From the NCBI GenBank assembly GCA_023079485.1, contig CM041115.1, forward strand, positions 44,820,305 through 44,884,304: DNA of 64,000 bases, given 5' to 3'. Source of the DNA: Archilochus colubris. Its lineage: Eukaryota > Chordata > Aves > Apodiformes > Trochilidae. This document shows, piece after piece, positions 21,173 to 34,753 of the stretch (position 1 is the stretch's first letter; every line of letters begins with the position of its first letter). Under the pieces are notes generated by a model. It saw nothing but the letters and a program-made list of their open reading frames with translations, ran no database searches and had not been told where the DNA came from. The position numbers and the translations under genes are program-made.

Positions 21173-23337
21173 AGTAATTCAGACTTCAGGCAGATATATG
21201 CAGCCTATGAGACAAAGATAGTATTTTCCTTGAAATCTGAGCAAATCAAGAAAGAAGGAAATTTTGTATTGAAAGTCCTTTTACCTCTTCATATGGCATC
21301 ACTAGTAAAAAGTACATTCTTTTTTTGCATTAGGTGAATAAAATGCATTCATCAATACTCTGATAATCTAGGTGCAAGAGGGAAGAACTTGTGAAGTTAG
21401 AGATGCTGTCCACAGTACAAAATGGTAGAGCTTTTGTCTCCAACCCTACGTTTTTTTCCTTCCTAACCTTTAAACTAGTTGATTGATTTCCTTAAGCATA
21501 CTTTCTGTTGGTAATTCCATACCATCCCTGCAGCCTAAGCTTAGAGTTAAATTTACTGACAGAAACATTAAAATGTTTTACTGTGTGAACTCGCTGCATG
21601 TAGTACTTGCTTTACCTGTGCACAGAACATGATTTATACGATTTCCTCATCCAGGTTCTATAAATCACATCTATTGCTCATTAAACAACTGCCAAGTCTC
21701 AGTGAATTAGTTTACTAAAGTGTCTTTCGTTCTCTTAGTGCATGAACAATAATTCACACTGAACTGGTTAATATCTCTATAAGTACTTTATACTTGACTA
21801 ATATACAACATAAAATGATCACTCCTTAGGAGTCTATAATTAAAAAAATCTGCCCAGTTCAGATTTGTTACACAGATATAAAAATAAGCCTAATTAAAAC
21901 ATGGTTGTATTTTTCTTCCTCCCAGTCTCCTGTAACTGCAGGAAATATCATAACTTCTGGCTTAAAATGTCCTGCAAATGTGTGGCAGGAATAAATCCCA
22001 GTAACTGGTTCTAAAGGCCCAGAAGCTGGGGACAGTTCTAGAGAGGATGGTTGATGATTCTGTCTCTGTAAATCTCCAGGATGCTGGTTGCAGAACATAA
22101 AGGATCCCAGGAAATGATCACTATCTTTGCCCTGCTTTCATACTCCTTTCCTCGGCATTCTCCCCCAGTCAGAAGCAGAAAGAGAGACTCCTCCCTCAGC
22201 CATAAAATTCTTAGGCCTCAGACAATATTGCACTTCTCATATTCATGTATCTAATGGATAATTTTCCCCATTGTAGATGTGTAGCACTTATGTGTTAACT
22301 AGGGTTTTAATTTGCAAAGAAAAGTTGTTTTAGGAGAATATTTGTAACTGTTTCTAATGCAGTATGTGTTTGATACTTCTCTGCATGTTTTATTTGCAAT
22401 TTATTTTTCTTTGTTTCTTAATTTGCTCCTTTGGTATTGGATAATTTTGTTCCTCTGTGTATCTCTCATGCCTGCACTGTGGAATTTCCCACTCTCCCAA
22501 TGCCAGGCCTTACTTTGTGGTATTTAGCCACCCTGCACTCATTGGTGGCTCCACTCCCAAAAGCTGGCTCCACTCCAGCTTATTAGCAATCCCCAAGAGA
22601 TTGCAAAGCTGGATTCTGTAGAGCTCCAAATTTATCTCTGCAATGATGACAGCCAAAACCAAAAAAGACAGCAAGAACTGCATGTTCCACTAACCCCACA
22701 CCAGCTCTAAGCAATTGGCTAGGAGTCACATGCTTGGAAATTGTTGGACTGTTGCTGGATGTCATGGTCTAGGCATCAGACCACAAGAAAAAAGAACAAG
22801 GATGTCAAGGGCAGTCCTCGCTCTACTATCTCTGCTGATTTTGTAATATGGGGACAGCATGTGCCTTGCTCTGTCTGGTTGGTTTTGGACAAACATTAGT
22901 TAATTAGGTACTGAAAAATACTAATTGTTAATAAAGCACTTTCACATTTGAGACTTGAGGTATTTCTGCTAATGAAGACATTTTCAATTCCCCGTTGTGT
23001 CAAAAGAAAAATAATACAATGCCATGGAGTCCTCTAATTAAGATACAGTTCTTGTCAGATTTCATGGGGCATGTATTTTATACGTTTAAGACATACCAGT
23101 AATTTTAAAATGCATTCCCTACTTTTAGTTTGGTGGCAAAACACGAGTAAATTAATCAAACCAAACCATTTGCTGCAATCTCTTGACTAGAAAAGCACAA
23201 GCCCAATACACAAACACATACAGTTCCCATGCAATTAATCAGTTATTGTTTCTCAGTGTTATGATGCTATAAGCAGTAGTATAAAAAGATTTCTACAATT
23301 ATTTTATCGTCTTGTAAAACATCATTACTCTTTATGT

Positions 23338-23400
23338 CTCCTTATTCATGTTCTTGCACTCTTTATTCATGCTCTTGCATTCCTCATTCATGCTCTTGCA
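23338..23400. repeat. 21 bp tandem repeat, 3 copies
   Basis: Three contiguous 21-mers share the core ATTCATGCTCTTGCA (23338-23358, 23359-23379, 23380-23400), with a few substitutions among them. On the plus strand the period is a multiple of three, so the frame reads a repeated YSCSC-like peptide. There is no sign of a coding exon around it. Confidence 0.85.
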
Positions 23401-25832
23401 AGGCAGCCCTTTTGTTTTCCAGAACTTTACTGAACAAAGAGTTATGCTTCCTTATTTCATTTTACCTCCATGCTATTTGCATTTTTTTTTCTCTTCCAGA
23501 TTTGACACACATAAAATAATGTGATATTTTATCAGCAGCTGTTGGCTTTCTGCAGTGCCCTGAGACTCCTCAGACCTCTAGGATGGGGTTTTGAGCTTTC
23601 ATCTTTTTGCTGGGCAGAGGCCAATGTTTGCAAAAATACTATAGGGCTTAATTTCTACCTGAAGTGTGATGCAATTACACATTTCATCTCAAGTTTATAG
23701 CTATTCTTCCCTTTTTTACTGTCTGTAATAATTCATCCTAATCAGTTAGTGATAATTTTTAGGCCAACAGTGGTGACACCATCCAGCTGGCAATTTCTTT
23801 CTGTTTTAGAAGGAGAAACGGCTCTTATGATCTCTAACCTCTCCTGTGCTTGAGGGTTTAAGTTCCAAGTCCAACTTCAGTGACTGCTAGAGTGATCAAG
23901 CTAGGTTTTGGGGATCTTTGTTTGTGCTTCAGTAATGCTTTGCATGAGGTTCTTGCTATGCAAAGCACTAGCTCCAGGGAAAATAACAGACTTCACAACA
24001 TTCATGAAACAAAAAGACATTTGTCTGGTTGTTTAGATGAGCATATGCAAAAGGTCAGAAACAACAACAAACTACACCTGTGGCAACATGCTGCAGAGCA
24101 GATGGCTACCCCAGTGGCAATATTAGCAGCAATGGCACATGTTACTGCTAGAAATCTGGGGTCTGAAGACAAAGGTTTCTTTCTGACTTTGGCAGGTTCT
24201 TCCGTTTCTCATGCTGCTGATGAAAGATCTGTCTATTAAAGCATGACATAGCTGAAGCAAACACATGGTTTGCACCAAGGTGCATACAGGCTGCATACTG
24301 TAACTTAGAGATATCCGCTTCTTGTTAGAAAAGTTCTGTTGAATTTTCAAAGTAAACAGAAGGGAAAAATAACACTCCTTTAGAATTACACCTAAGAGGG
24401 AGGTCTAGTACATCACTGGCTGACCAAAGCAAGCACTGTAGTGCTGCTACAGCCAATTATCAAGCTTAGTCCTGCTGAAGGTAGGACTTTAGTTAAACTA
24501 CCTTGCCATGGACCCACTCCTGCAAGCTTCTTGTCCGTGTGACTCCTTGTCCATGTAACAAGACCAGAGATCTTAGTGCCCCACAGAAAATTCCCATTTC
24601 TCTGGGATTTGGGCATTGCCTTATCAGTGGTTTGTCTTTATGGCTATGTCATTTTAACCCAAGCATGATAATCATTAACACTGCTCTGCTTGGAATGCAG
24701 TCCTGCTAGTGCACTGTGTATTTCTGTAAGTCCAGGATACTGATCAGTAGTTTCAGGTCTGCAACCAGGGCTGTGTAGTAGTGAGTACTGAGAAGGTGAG
24801 AAGAGAATAAAGGTAATTTTTAAATATTTACAAAATATGAATTCCTAACAATTCCCTTCAGTTGCTCTTTTTTTTTTTTCCCCCCTATGGGGTTTTGTTT
24901 GTATGTGTGTTAAAAAGGGAAAGAAAAACTCCTTGTAAATCAGAGAAAGAGGACCTTCTTTCTTGCTCTGTATTTCTTATTGATTGACCCTCAACACCTT
25001 CACTTTCAGCCTCCAATTCTATGTTAGACTGGCAAGCAGTTTGTGAAATCGTGAAGGCAGCTTGCTCAGAATTTTCTGCTACCCATCATCAGCTGGCTAG
25101 GGATTAGGTTAAAAACCAAACCAGGTGAGTCAGCAGACAAAGCCTCAGACACTAATGTGTAGGAAGACTAAATCTAGTTCTAGAGCCACATGATTTGAAA
25201 TAAAATGAATGCACATTGGTAACTTCCAAAACCTTTAGATTTAGTGCCAGATAACACTTATAACTGAATACAGAAGCAGAGAATGGTACCAAAAATATTT
25301 ATAGAGGCTACTGTGCCAAAGCCTTGACCAAAATGGTTGTTTGCACTTTCTTCTCATAGGCACATACAGGCCATTCAGGAGGCCAGTGCAGATGAAAGCT
25401 GAGACTTCTTCTGGAGGGGAGGGAGAAAGGGAGAAGAAGCCCAGGCTGAGAGGTGCTCATTCCCTCTTTCCTTCAATGGAATTGCTAACAGCATTGCTTA
25501 TGAATAACAGCTGAGCCTTGGGCCAGTTTAGAAAAAAAGTTAATCAAAATATAACTTATTTAGATGTGAATGTGTACTTGATTTCAGAAGTTCCTCGGGT
25601 TATGAGGTATGAAAATAAAATTTAAAGAGCAAAAGAGCCATGTTGTTAGAGGCAGGAATTTCTAGTTAGCTGTCTTACTTTCATTGCTTAGGAGGAAGGA
25701 TCTGCCATAGCTTGTATTTCCTAATGTACCTCATACATTAGAAGAGAATCAGGCTCCCATCCATGTATCTGTTGTATTTGGGATAAATTCATGAGAACAT
25801 AACATACAAAATTTATCCAGTCAGACCAAAGT

Positions 25833-26043
25833 TCATGTAGTTTCATATCTTATAACAGATGATAACTGAAGGATAAGAGTACAAGGCAACACTCCCCTGT
25901 GGAGCTCCCACCACTGAGCTGTCTGTGGAGGACCTAATGTGAGTCTGTGAGGCACTGATCTGTGAGGCACTCCAGCTAGGTAGCTCTCCTGACAGGCTGC
26001 ATTGGTCACAGCTTGCTCTGTGTTCAAAGGGTCCTGTCTCCAT
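25833..26043 (-). pseudogene. Reverse transcriptase scrap of a non-CR1 LINE
   Basis: On the minus strand one frame reads THIRSSTDSSVVGAPQGSV, with GAPQGSV at 25888-25908. The adjacent frame reads SVIRYETT immediately before a stop, at about 25833-25856. These occupy the places of RT motif B (N-T-G-A-P-Q-G-x-V) and motif C (I-K-Y-A-D-D-T-T) of L2/Rex-type LINEs, with a deletion of roughly ten residues between them. The catalytic aspartates are lost. The bird CR1 copies in this window read G-I-P-Q-G-S-V and [10 protein letters not shown], so this looks like a different clade. Short and heavily decayed, so the family assignment is tentative. Confidence 0.4.
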
Positions 26044-26196
26044 GTCTTTATGTGCAGTTCAATTAGCCCCCAATTCTGCAGTTGCTCTAGATCTTTTATT
26101 ACTCCAGTGGGTCCCTTGGTCATGAGGAGCATCAGTATGTTGTTGATGAGCTTTTGTTTCTTCCTGAGCTGTATGGTCAGGAACCAGCAAAATCTG

Positions 26197-26269
26197 CTTA
26201 TATACATATATATATATGTATATAAGTATATATGTATATATATACAGTGTACATATACATATATGTACA
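26197..26269. repeat. Palindromic AT-rich repeat
   Basis: 26197-26226 is a perfect 30 bp palindrome with no spacer, running from CTTATATACATAT to its complement. It is followed by more TA/GTA repeats and a second inverted repeat: TGTACATATA at 26248-26257, its complement at 26260-26269, loop CA. Nearly the whole block also alternates purine and pyrimidine. It can extrude as a cruciform and is a likely length-unstable microsatellite. Confidence 0.85.
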
Positions 26270-29264
26270 GTATGCAGGTAACCACATTTAAGTGAACCCA
26301 GGCTCCTGGTTTTTTTACGGGTGACCTGCTGGGCTTTGTGCGTGGCTCTTTATGATTTCAATTATGTTTAAAATCATTTAATGGATGTTTTTCAGTGACA
26401 GAGTTAATAAATAATCAGGTAATTAGGGGGGTTCTCACAATATATTCAAGGGGTGGAGTTAGGGTTGTGTGACTATCTCACAATTTGGAGTTGTATGGTT
26501 AGAAACATTCTTTTAGCATGACTATGGTATTCATTACTGCTGGGTCCTTTCTCTCATTTACTGTATGAGACACCACGGGGTCCATTGTCTCTAATACTAA
26601 GAAAGCTGGAAAAAGGAGGCTTCATTCTAATATTTTTCTCCTCCTCTTTCTGAACTGTTTTCCCTAAATGATGATTGTAAGAATGGAATTTGTTTCTTGT
26701 GGGATTCCAATAGCAAGCGGATGCACAGTGAGGAAGGCATGAAAAAAACCCCTCCAGCAAAACCATATTCAGCTGTTCAATGTTTTGCTCAGTACAGCAT
26801 CCACAGCATCTGAAGAGCCAACACAAATGAGAAAACCCCTGCACAAGAGCTCATAAGCCTACATATGACTTTTGACTGAACTTTTGTCTCACTAACGTGC
26901 TTTAAAGTAAAACCTCTTGCTTACCAAATATAACTTAGAATAATTTCTTTGGCCTCTATTTCTCTGGCATTCGAGGATTGCTGCTTAAATATCACACCAA
27001 ATAACTTGAGTAATCCTAAATTGCAACAGTTCTAGACTTCTAATGGCAACATTGTTTTGTACTGATTATTTTTCAGAAAGACTGTTTCTCTAGGATATAT
27101 TAAGGCCAAATGCTTCTATGGATTCAATCAGCCCAGCATTACTGAACCCAGTGATGCAGAGCTAGCTTGTCTCAGCTAATAATCTAGTACATTTTTATAC
27201 CTGTCTACTTCTTATGGTATTAAAGCAAATCTATCTGCTCAGGTTGTGGCTGAATGCCTGAAGATGCCAAGCCAAATGCCTGCGACAGTCTAGGTACTAA
27301 GGAAACAATTGGGATAGCTTCAGAGTTGCTGTTCAGAGTAGTAGAGGGCACAAGACGAGGGATAAAATACCTGCTAAGGGAGAAAGTACAATGTAGTAGT
27401 TCTTCAGTGACTTCAAGTGTGACCTTTTGCCATTCAGAATATATTTGCTTTTTTAAAACTCCACATCCCTAAGTCAAGATTTGCATTCTATTGGTTATGT
27501 GCCTTGTCTGAAACTCAGCTGCACAAAAAGAAGTGTTTGGTCAAGGCAATAGGCCTGTCTTGTGAATGACATCAAAACTGGGAGCAAGGTCTTTGGCTTC
27601 AAATGAAGAATAAGTCAGTTTTCCACAAGGCATTTTACAACATAGGCCTGACTGTGTTTTTTGAGGTTGGTAGGTTGTTTTTTTTTTTTCTTTCTCCTAT
27701 GGTAACTCTCGCTATGTATAAGGAGTTACGTTCTGTGCTGGTTCTGAAGGTTATTGTTGCTCTGGAAGAGTCAACAAAACAAAGCTTGTGCCTACCCTTA
27801 CATGCCCCCTACAAAGCCCAGTTACACCACTGATGAAAGAGGATTCCCCTGTAAGACAAACAGCAGCAGGCCACAGAAAGCTGGTACCACAGCAGTGGTC
27901 TGAATTTCTCCGGTGTCAAGTAATGTCTGAGTTGGTGTATTATTGCAGTAGCTCAGTATCATCATGGTCAGTTCTGGGCACCTCTCCAAGGCCAATTTTG
28001 TCTTTTTTCTGAGTGTCCCATCTCTCTATGCCCAAGCTTCATTCCTCTCCATGGAAGATGATAATTTTGGAGAAGTTACTGCTGCGAGGGATGCAAGTGA
28101 CAACACTGTTCTCTGCACCAGACTGAAGAGGAGTGGCTGAAAACAGTGCCAGCATTTGCCTGTACTACCTTTAGTCTGAGATCTTGCACCAAGAGGAGGA
28201 GCAGTACCTTACACATCCCAGGACTGCCCTGCAGAGAGCAACTTCTGGAATGCTGTTCTGAGCTCCTTTCTAGTAGCTGCAAGGAAATCCAGTGAACAGT
28301 AATAGTGATGGAGCAGTAAGAAGCTCAAATTTAAAAAGATAAGAAAGAGAGGAAGAGAGAGAGTGAGAGAAAGGGGAAGAGGACAGGACACAAAGACTTT
28401 TTACAGACTGGAGTAACTTGTAACAATTTTTTATTCATGCCGTTTATTAGTCTCCCTTCACTCAGGATACAGCTCATATACCTGTCCCAATTTTTGCCAA
28501 GTTTGTCCATTTCTCCCAGGCACTTTCATTATATCTTTTGAAAGCAGCCCTTGAAGGAAGATAGTGATCATCTTTGTAGCTGTATGATGGGGTTAAATCA
28601 GCTGATACCTCCTCCTTTCTTGTAGAGCACCTGTTTGAAAGAGTTACACTCTACTTCACCAGTTGGTTTGAAAGAGTTGGAAAAACAGATGATGGGGAGA
28701 CAAGACCTGGGCACAAGTGCTGGGGCCCAGTGTGTTGGGTGGGGTTTCCATATTGAGCTGAGGTCCTGTGCAAGATCAAGGGAGTCAGTGAGGAGGCTGA
28801 TACCAGCACCAGAAGTGCAGAGGTGAAGTGAAAAATGCTGAGGTCAAAGCTGAGCCCATACAAAAGGAACTGGAAGGGGTGGAAAGAATGCAGGGAAGAA
28901 CAAAAAAATAAGAAGACCGTGTATTTTTGAAGGGAATGGGGGGGTTGGGACTTCACATAGTCTGAATGTAGTCTCAAAAGCTAAGAGTTTTTCCCCCTTT
29001 TCTCTAAAGCTGCTTTTGCGGGGCCAAGGCATCCAATTAAGAATGAGAGTATGAGAATGGAGATTTGCCATTTCTGTAGAGGAACATGATTCAGAGAGCA
29101 CAAGGTATGTTGGGAAAGGTTAGCTTTTTCCTGAGTCACCAAAGAACTGATAAGTGAGACTGCACATCGAAGTGATGGAATCCTGAATAAATAAATAAAT
29201 GTGTTAAATCAAATATTGTTGCATTTGACTAGAGGAGAGCAAATGTAATACTCTTTTTTTTTCT
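26270..29264. other. Unique non-coding DNA
   Basis: No gene, RNA or transposon recognised. A GA-rich patch at about 28335-28385 and short T runs (27678-27690) are the only low-complexity features seen. Confidence 0.6.
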
Positions 29265-29990
29265 TTTTATTTATTTTATTTTCAATTTTTTTTCTTTATT
29301 TTTTCTTTCTTAGGGAAAAAGAAAAGTGTTAACCTGGAAAACTAGGCCTTTCAGTCTGATCTCAGCAATATGGCAGTATGCCAGTTTTGCAAAAAATTAT
29401 CAAGACAAAAATAGTTACGTATTTGGAAGTTGGTGAAAGATAGGATTTCAGTTAGAAAATGGCAAAATATGCCAAACTAAAAGAATGACTTTCCTTAAAA
29501 ACTATATTACTAAGTGAGGGAAATAGGAGTTATCTATTTTATCTCAGCTTCAGTAAAGCATTTCACATGGTAATACATAAGAAATTATCAGTTTATATGG
29601 AGAAGATATGGGAACTAGTGGAAGATCAACAGGACAGCCAAAGGAGTTACATGGGAAGGTGAAGCATCTGGCTGGCTAAAGGTTATGGAGGGAGTTTTTC
29701 AAGGATTAATCTTGAGTTAAACTTGTTTAAGCATTTAATTAATGACAGCAATAATGACTCCATAGAAAGCCTGAGAATGTGCTAATGACATTTGTTTTCA
29801 ACACAGAAAAAATGAGTATGGTGGTGAGCCAGATAATGTGACAAGAAAACCAGAGTTACTTTGGGTTTGAAGTAATAGAAACAGGATAGCACTCATTAGT
29901 GCAAATCGCAAGGTCATATGTTTACTGAAAAGTAACAAGGATTTTGCAATAAAATTTAAGCTTGTCAGTTGAAAATAACAAGAACAGAAG
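29265..29990 (+). mobile_element. Ancient CR1/L3-like LINE remnant 1
   Basis: After a T-rich stretch (29252-29312), the plus strand shows weak but ordered similarity to CR1/L3 ORF2. A block around 29340-29360 resembles the region before motif A. Next is TTTTATCTCAGCTTCAGTAA followed by AGCATTTCACATGG (about 29540-29575), corresponding to the L-D-F-S-K-A-F-D-T coding sequence. Then come GGTTATGGAGGGAG and TTTTTCAAGGATTA (about 29680-29705), and TTAATTAATGACAGCAAT (about 29735-29752). Every frame is broken. It is much more decayed than CR1-A to F, so it is an older insertion. Confidence 0.6.
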
Positions 29991-32900
29991 GTAAGACATG
30001 AGCATAGTACAGCAAAGGCACCAAGACTAATCTCACAGGTACCAGTGAAGCCCCTGAAAATAAAAATACCTTTCTGGGTACCTGGGTTTCAAGAGGAAGA
30101 ATTCAATCAGGAACAGAAACCAAGAAGGGCTGACTGAGAGCTTATTTAGGAGAACAGAGAACTGATCTTGCTTGAGAAAACAAGAATCACTCAGCTTGCT
30201 TAGCCCAGCAAAACAAAGGCTGAGAGATGATTTGCTTGCTGCTTAAGCAACCGCAAGGTCTGCATATAAGAAGGAAAAAATAGCTTAATGACAGCTTAAC
30301 AGTATTCTTAACATAAAGATACAAGTGTTGGAACAAGGCTGGGATGGGAACTGGAAGAGTTTTCCTCAGTGGAGTGTGGTGCTGTGATAGGGTTCCTGTC
30401 AGAGCAGGAGGACAGGACTCCACCTTCTTTCTGGGGAATCTTGCTCAGAAAATATTACTTAAGGTGCACCCCGAGACAGGCAGAGGTAGTCTGAGGAACT
30501 TCTGTACTCCAAAATCTTTTTCCTCCTACCAGCTTACGACAATTGTTCACCTCCACATATAGGGACCAGCCCTGGGGAAGAGTATTTCTTAGACAGGCTC
30601 AATCTCTTTGGTTCTTCCTGTGTGGCCTTGCACTACTCTCTATTTAGGGCATGTGGCAGAGCACCACAATCTAACCCAGGGCCTGCAAATGGTTTGCAAG
30701 AGGTTCCGTGAGAAAATTCCCTGCTTAAAATGTGAAATGTGTTTCAAATTTTGGATGGGCACAGAGGTCATGTGACAACTACTATGCTTCCTAATTGGAA
30801 GAATGTACCTCCTAGAATTGAGTTTCTTTGCAAATACTCATATTTAGGGCTTCAGTGTTCATATTCCAAGAGATTCTGACTTACATTCTTCAAATTTGCT
30901 GCTTCCGCAAATATTCCTGCTAGCAAATTCATTCTCTACTCTCAAGCCAAAAGGGTGTGAATGCAGCATGAAATAAAAACATTTTTATTCAAATGAATAG
31001 TCCTAGAAAAATTTTCAAGGAATAGACTTAGGTCCTGGAGGGACACAGGGAACAGAATACTAGACAATCATGAAAAGCAAGAAGAGGAACATAAAGGCAC
31101 AAATCGCTTGAGACCCTGAGGCATGTCAGAAGCAGGGTTTAAAAAAAAGAACAAATTTGAGTTGCAAAGGGAACCATGGAGGCTGCATGAGAATAACACA
31201 AATGTTAATTCTTGACACTTGGGAAGGAGAGTCCTTTTCATTCAGGCAAAGCTACACACAAGAAAACTCAGTGGTTGAACTTGGAGGAGACAAGACATTT
31301 CCATGGTGAAAGGGCATGCTTTTAAAATGGAAAGGTCAGCTCAATAGCCACAGAGAAATAGAGGCAGAATATAAAGAAGGATTAAGAATGAGGAGGTGTT
31401 CTGGAAAAGCAGTGAAGAAGAGGTATGAGAACACAGGTGAGAGTTTATGCGGAAGTACGAAGCTGCTTAAAATTTTAGTGTCATATTGAAAAGCTGTCAA
31501 GATTTGTGTAGTTTCATGTTGAAAGCATGTAAAACCACTTGCACAGTATGTGTATCATTGAACAGTTGAAGCAGAAAGCTTTTCAACCCTGAAATGAATT
31601 TTGAGGTGTTGATCAAACGACAGACCAAGAAAACAGTTTTGAGAGTGGGGGTGGGAAGCTAGGTTTAATTGAGAAAGTTCCTCCTTCCCGTAAATGGTGT
31701 AAGAAAGTGGAATATTACACTGAGCTTGTATGCAAACATTCTTTCTGGATACGGTTCCCTCTAACACAATTATTTTTTATGAAAGCTTCCCTTTGCTTCT
31801 GTCCCCTCCAGTTAAAGAACACATGAGCTCTACCTGTATACTCTTGCTGTGAGCTGGGGAGCTCAGGTGACCACTCAGATTGCTTTAGTTTTTTTGTGCA
31901 AGTCTTGAGTGCAGGTTTCATTTTACTCCTCCTTGACTCCTTAGTTTCTCTGGCCAGCCTCTTTTGCACAGTGAGGGGGATCTTTAGAGGCTCTGAAGAA
32001 AGCAAGGGGAGGAAAAAGAACGATGATTAGAGACTTCTGAAAGGGGCAGTGAGGAATTAGGGACTATACTCTTTGAAAATTTGCGTGACACTCCTTAACG
32101 GTCCCTGCCTCATTTTCCACTTGGCTGCTTTATGACTGAACTGTAAACTAAAAATGACATGGGCTCATTAATTTGGCAGCAACTGGCAAGATGTGGCCAT
32201 TTAGCATATCCACAAAGCTATTGTTTATGGCTGGGTCATGTCAAAGGGCAAGCTAAATATGGCTGAACATCTGAAAGGCTGAGTCTAGGAGTCCTAGAGC
32301 CTAAACCTTCTCCCTAACCTCTGCTTGTCTTCAGCAGTGTGATCAGCTTGGGTTTTCTGGGCAAGGCTTTACATAAAGCTGTCAAGTTACTAGCAATATT
32401 ATGTCAGTTTGATTTTTTTTTAAAGCAGGCTCAATTATATCATCCTCTCTTCTCATCTGACAAGCAATACAAAAAGTGTTTGCAATAGCGGCTTCAAGGG
32501 AATGGAAATGCTTTGGTTGTAGATTACTGCTGCAAGTCCAACGTAGGAAGAGAATCTAAGAACAAATGCTTTAAAATGTAAGGTACCACAGGATCACTGA
32601 AAAAACCTTCAGCACATTAGTGTGACTCATTTGTTTGGTTTAGAGAATAGGTGCTTAATCTCTACACTGTCGAGGAATTAAAGGGTACAGCAGCTGAGCA
32701 GATCTCAAGTGCACAGGCTGAAGGAGCTCATCTGATCTGGTATTAAAAAGCAACACCACAGACTGCAGGCTGTGTATTCATACCTGTCTGTTCTTCAGAC
32801 AAAAAATGAGAATGAAAAAAAATGCAAGAGAAAAAAGCAACTTCTCTACTTCCCTTCTCCCAGTCCTCTGCACTACTGCCCCTCAGGTGTAGTGGAGGAG

Positions 32901-34753
32901 ATTTCCTTTGTGTCTGTGGTGTGGTCTTCCACTTTTGCTTGAGATGACCCTTTTAGAAATGAATGGCATCCCAGCCCACACTCTCACTAGCCAAAAGCTG
33001 ACATTTATTCAGTGGACTTGGAAGGAAACCTCTCCCCAGCTGGTCCATTCCTGCTTAGGACATCTACATCTGAAAATAATACCTCTGCTATTTATGCACG
33101 TGGTCCTGTCATGACCTCGTCTACTAGGATAGATTAACTGAATTTCTCCAATGTTTTCTTTACTTCCTGATGTCCATTATTGACTTTGCTGTGGGATGAA
33201 GGCTTTTGGAGGAGCTAAACATGAATCAGTACAGGAAACTTGGCATGCCTGAACTTTGGGGTGGCTTGCTATTCTGAGGGTTTTCAAATGTGATTTCTTC
33301 CCTCTTAAAATTAAGTCACACTAAAGCAGAAGGGACAAATAACTTAGACTGGCATTTCCTCCTTGGTAAGCACTCATCTTAATGAATTTCACAGAAGGCA
33401 AATCACAGTTCTCAGGTGTCAAACTTTAAGTTCGCTTCGTAAGCAAAAGAAAAAAAAAAAAAAGAAAAAAAAAAGAAAGCTCTTTAAAATTTAAATGTTG
33501 CAGACTTGCTTTGCTGTGAAAAAATTACAAATAACTCACCCTTGCTTCCTATTATTGCATTTAAACTTGAAAGAGTGTAATATTAATAAAACAACCCTTT
33601 TTTAAAGTCAACTTCATATTCTACTAAGATTAACAAGCAAATGTTTTTCCATGTGGATTGGTGAAGTAATCTTGAGGAAAAGCTCTTATTCATTTAAATA
33701 CTGTGTAACTCAAAGTCTCTTTTTTCCCCTCTCTTCTGTGATATTTCCCTATATATTTCTACTTTTTTTTTTGTTTTGTTTTGGTTAAAAGTTTATGCAG
33801 GGTTGATTAATTTTAGCAAGTTTCCAAAAATGAAACGGGCTTTTATGCCTGAAGGAATATTTTTTTTTTGACATTTAACAGCAAAGAAAACTATTTCCTC
33901 TCCCATTCAAAGCTAACCATGTTTAATTGGCCTAGAAGTCTGTTGCAGTTTGGAAAATGTTTGTGATATCCCATCTGTTTTTGTATCCAGCCCTTCAAGT
34001 GAGGCTGTGTTTACTGTCTTGTTGGGTTTACATGTACAGTGATGTTGATATGACAAGGTATTCCCTTGAAACAATGTTAGATCTTACAGTCTGTGTGACT
34101 CTTAATAATGCTTTGTTATGTAGGCAAAAAAAAAAAAAAAGAGAAACCCTGTGCAGTTTTAGCAATGGTTTCCTAACATTTCAAGTTTATTTTAACTGCT
34201 TGGATGCCTCAGCTGCATGAATAACACACAACATAGAGACATGCAGTCACACTCATCTGTGCTTTGGGGACCATTTAGAGTACTTAAGAGTATCTATTTG
34301 TTGGCTGCAGTGGATTAAAATGAGTAGTATTGTATCTTTTCTCCTTGGGTTGAAATTAAAAGGCTTAATGCAACAAGCAACCTCTTAACTCATAGGCTAC
34401 CATTTGCATCTCACCCTGCAGATCATTAAGAGACTTCAGACTCCAGGGTGACAAGCAATATATTTTGTAAAACAACAGGGATTTAAGATGCAGACATGTA
34501 CAGATGTTGCGTTTTCCATACATTTTTGTGGTCAGATAGCAAAGTTTGAAGATGTATGTGTGAGGTCATTTGAATTCACTTGGAGATGGGAGCTTCATAG
34601 GCACAGAGACCATCTGGCAATCAGATGTGGACTGCAGGTAGACCTATTTGTTTTTAACTGAAGTCACTGAGGAATGAAAATGTCAAGTACCCTAACACTG
34701 CAGAAAAATGATAATCACTAACCACCCAGCACAGCATCTGTTTAACCAGTCTC

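Larger units (their letters stand above)
20639..25832. other. Unique AT-rich non-coding DNA
   Basis: No gene or transposon recognised. It contains a 32-base alternating purine-pyrimidine tract (21141-21172) and a 21 bp x3 tandem repeat (23338-23400). An open stretch at 23880-24239 has no ATG near its start and no known motif. Confidence 0.6.

Noticed and set aside
22755..22790. TGTCATGGTCTAGG resembling the inverted end of an ERV-L LTR
   Set aside because: Similarity stops after about 14 bases, and no opposite LTR end was found within 1 kb.
23880..24239. 119-codon open frame
   Set aside because: Begins at GTG with the first ATG well inside. No motif, splice context or codon pattern supporting a gene.
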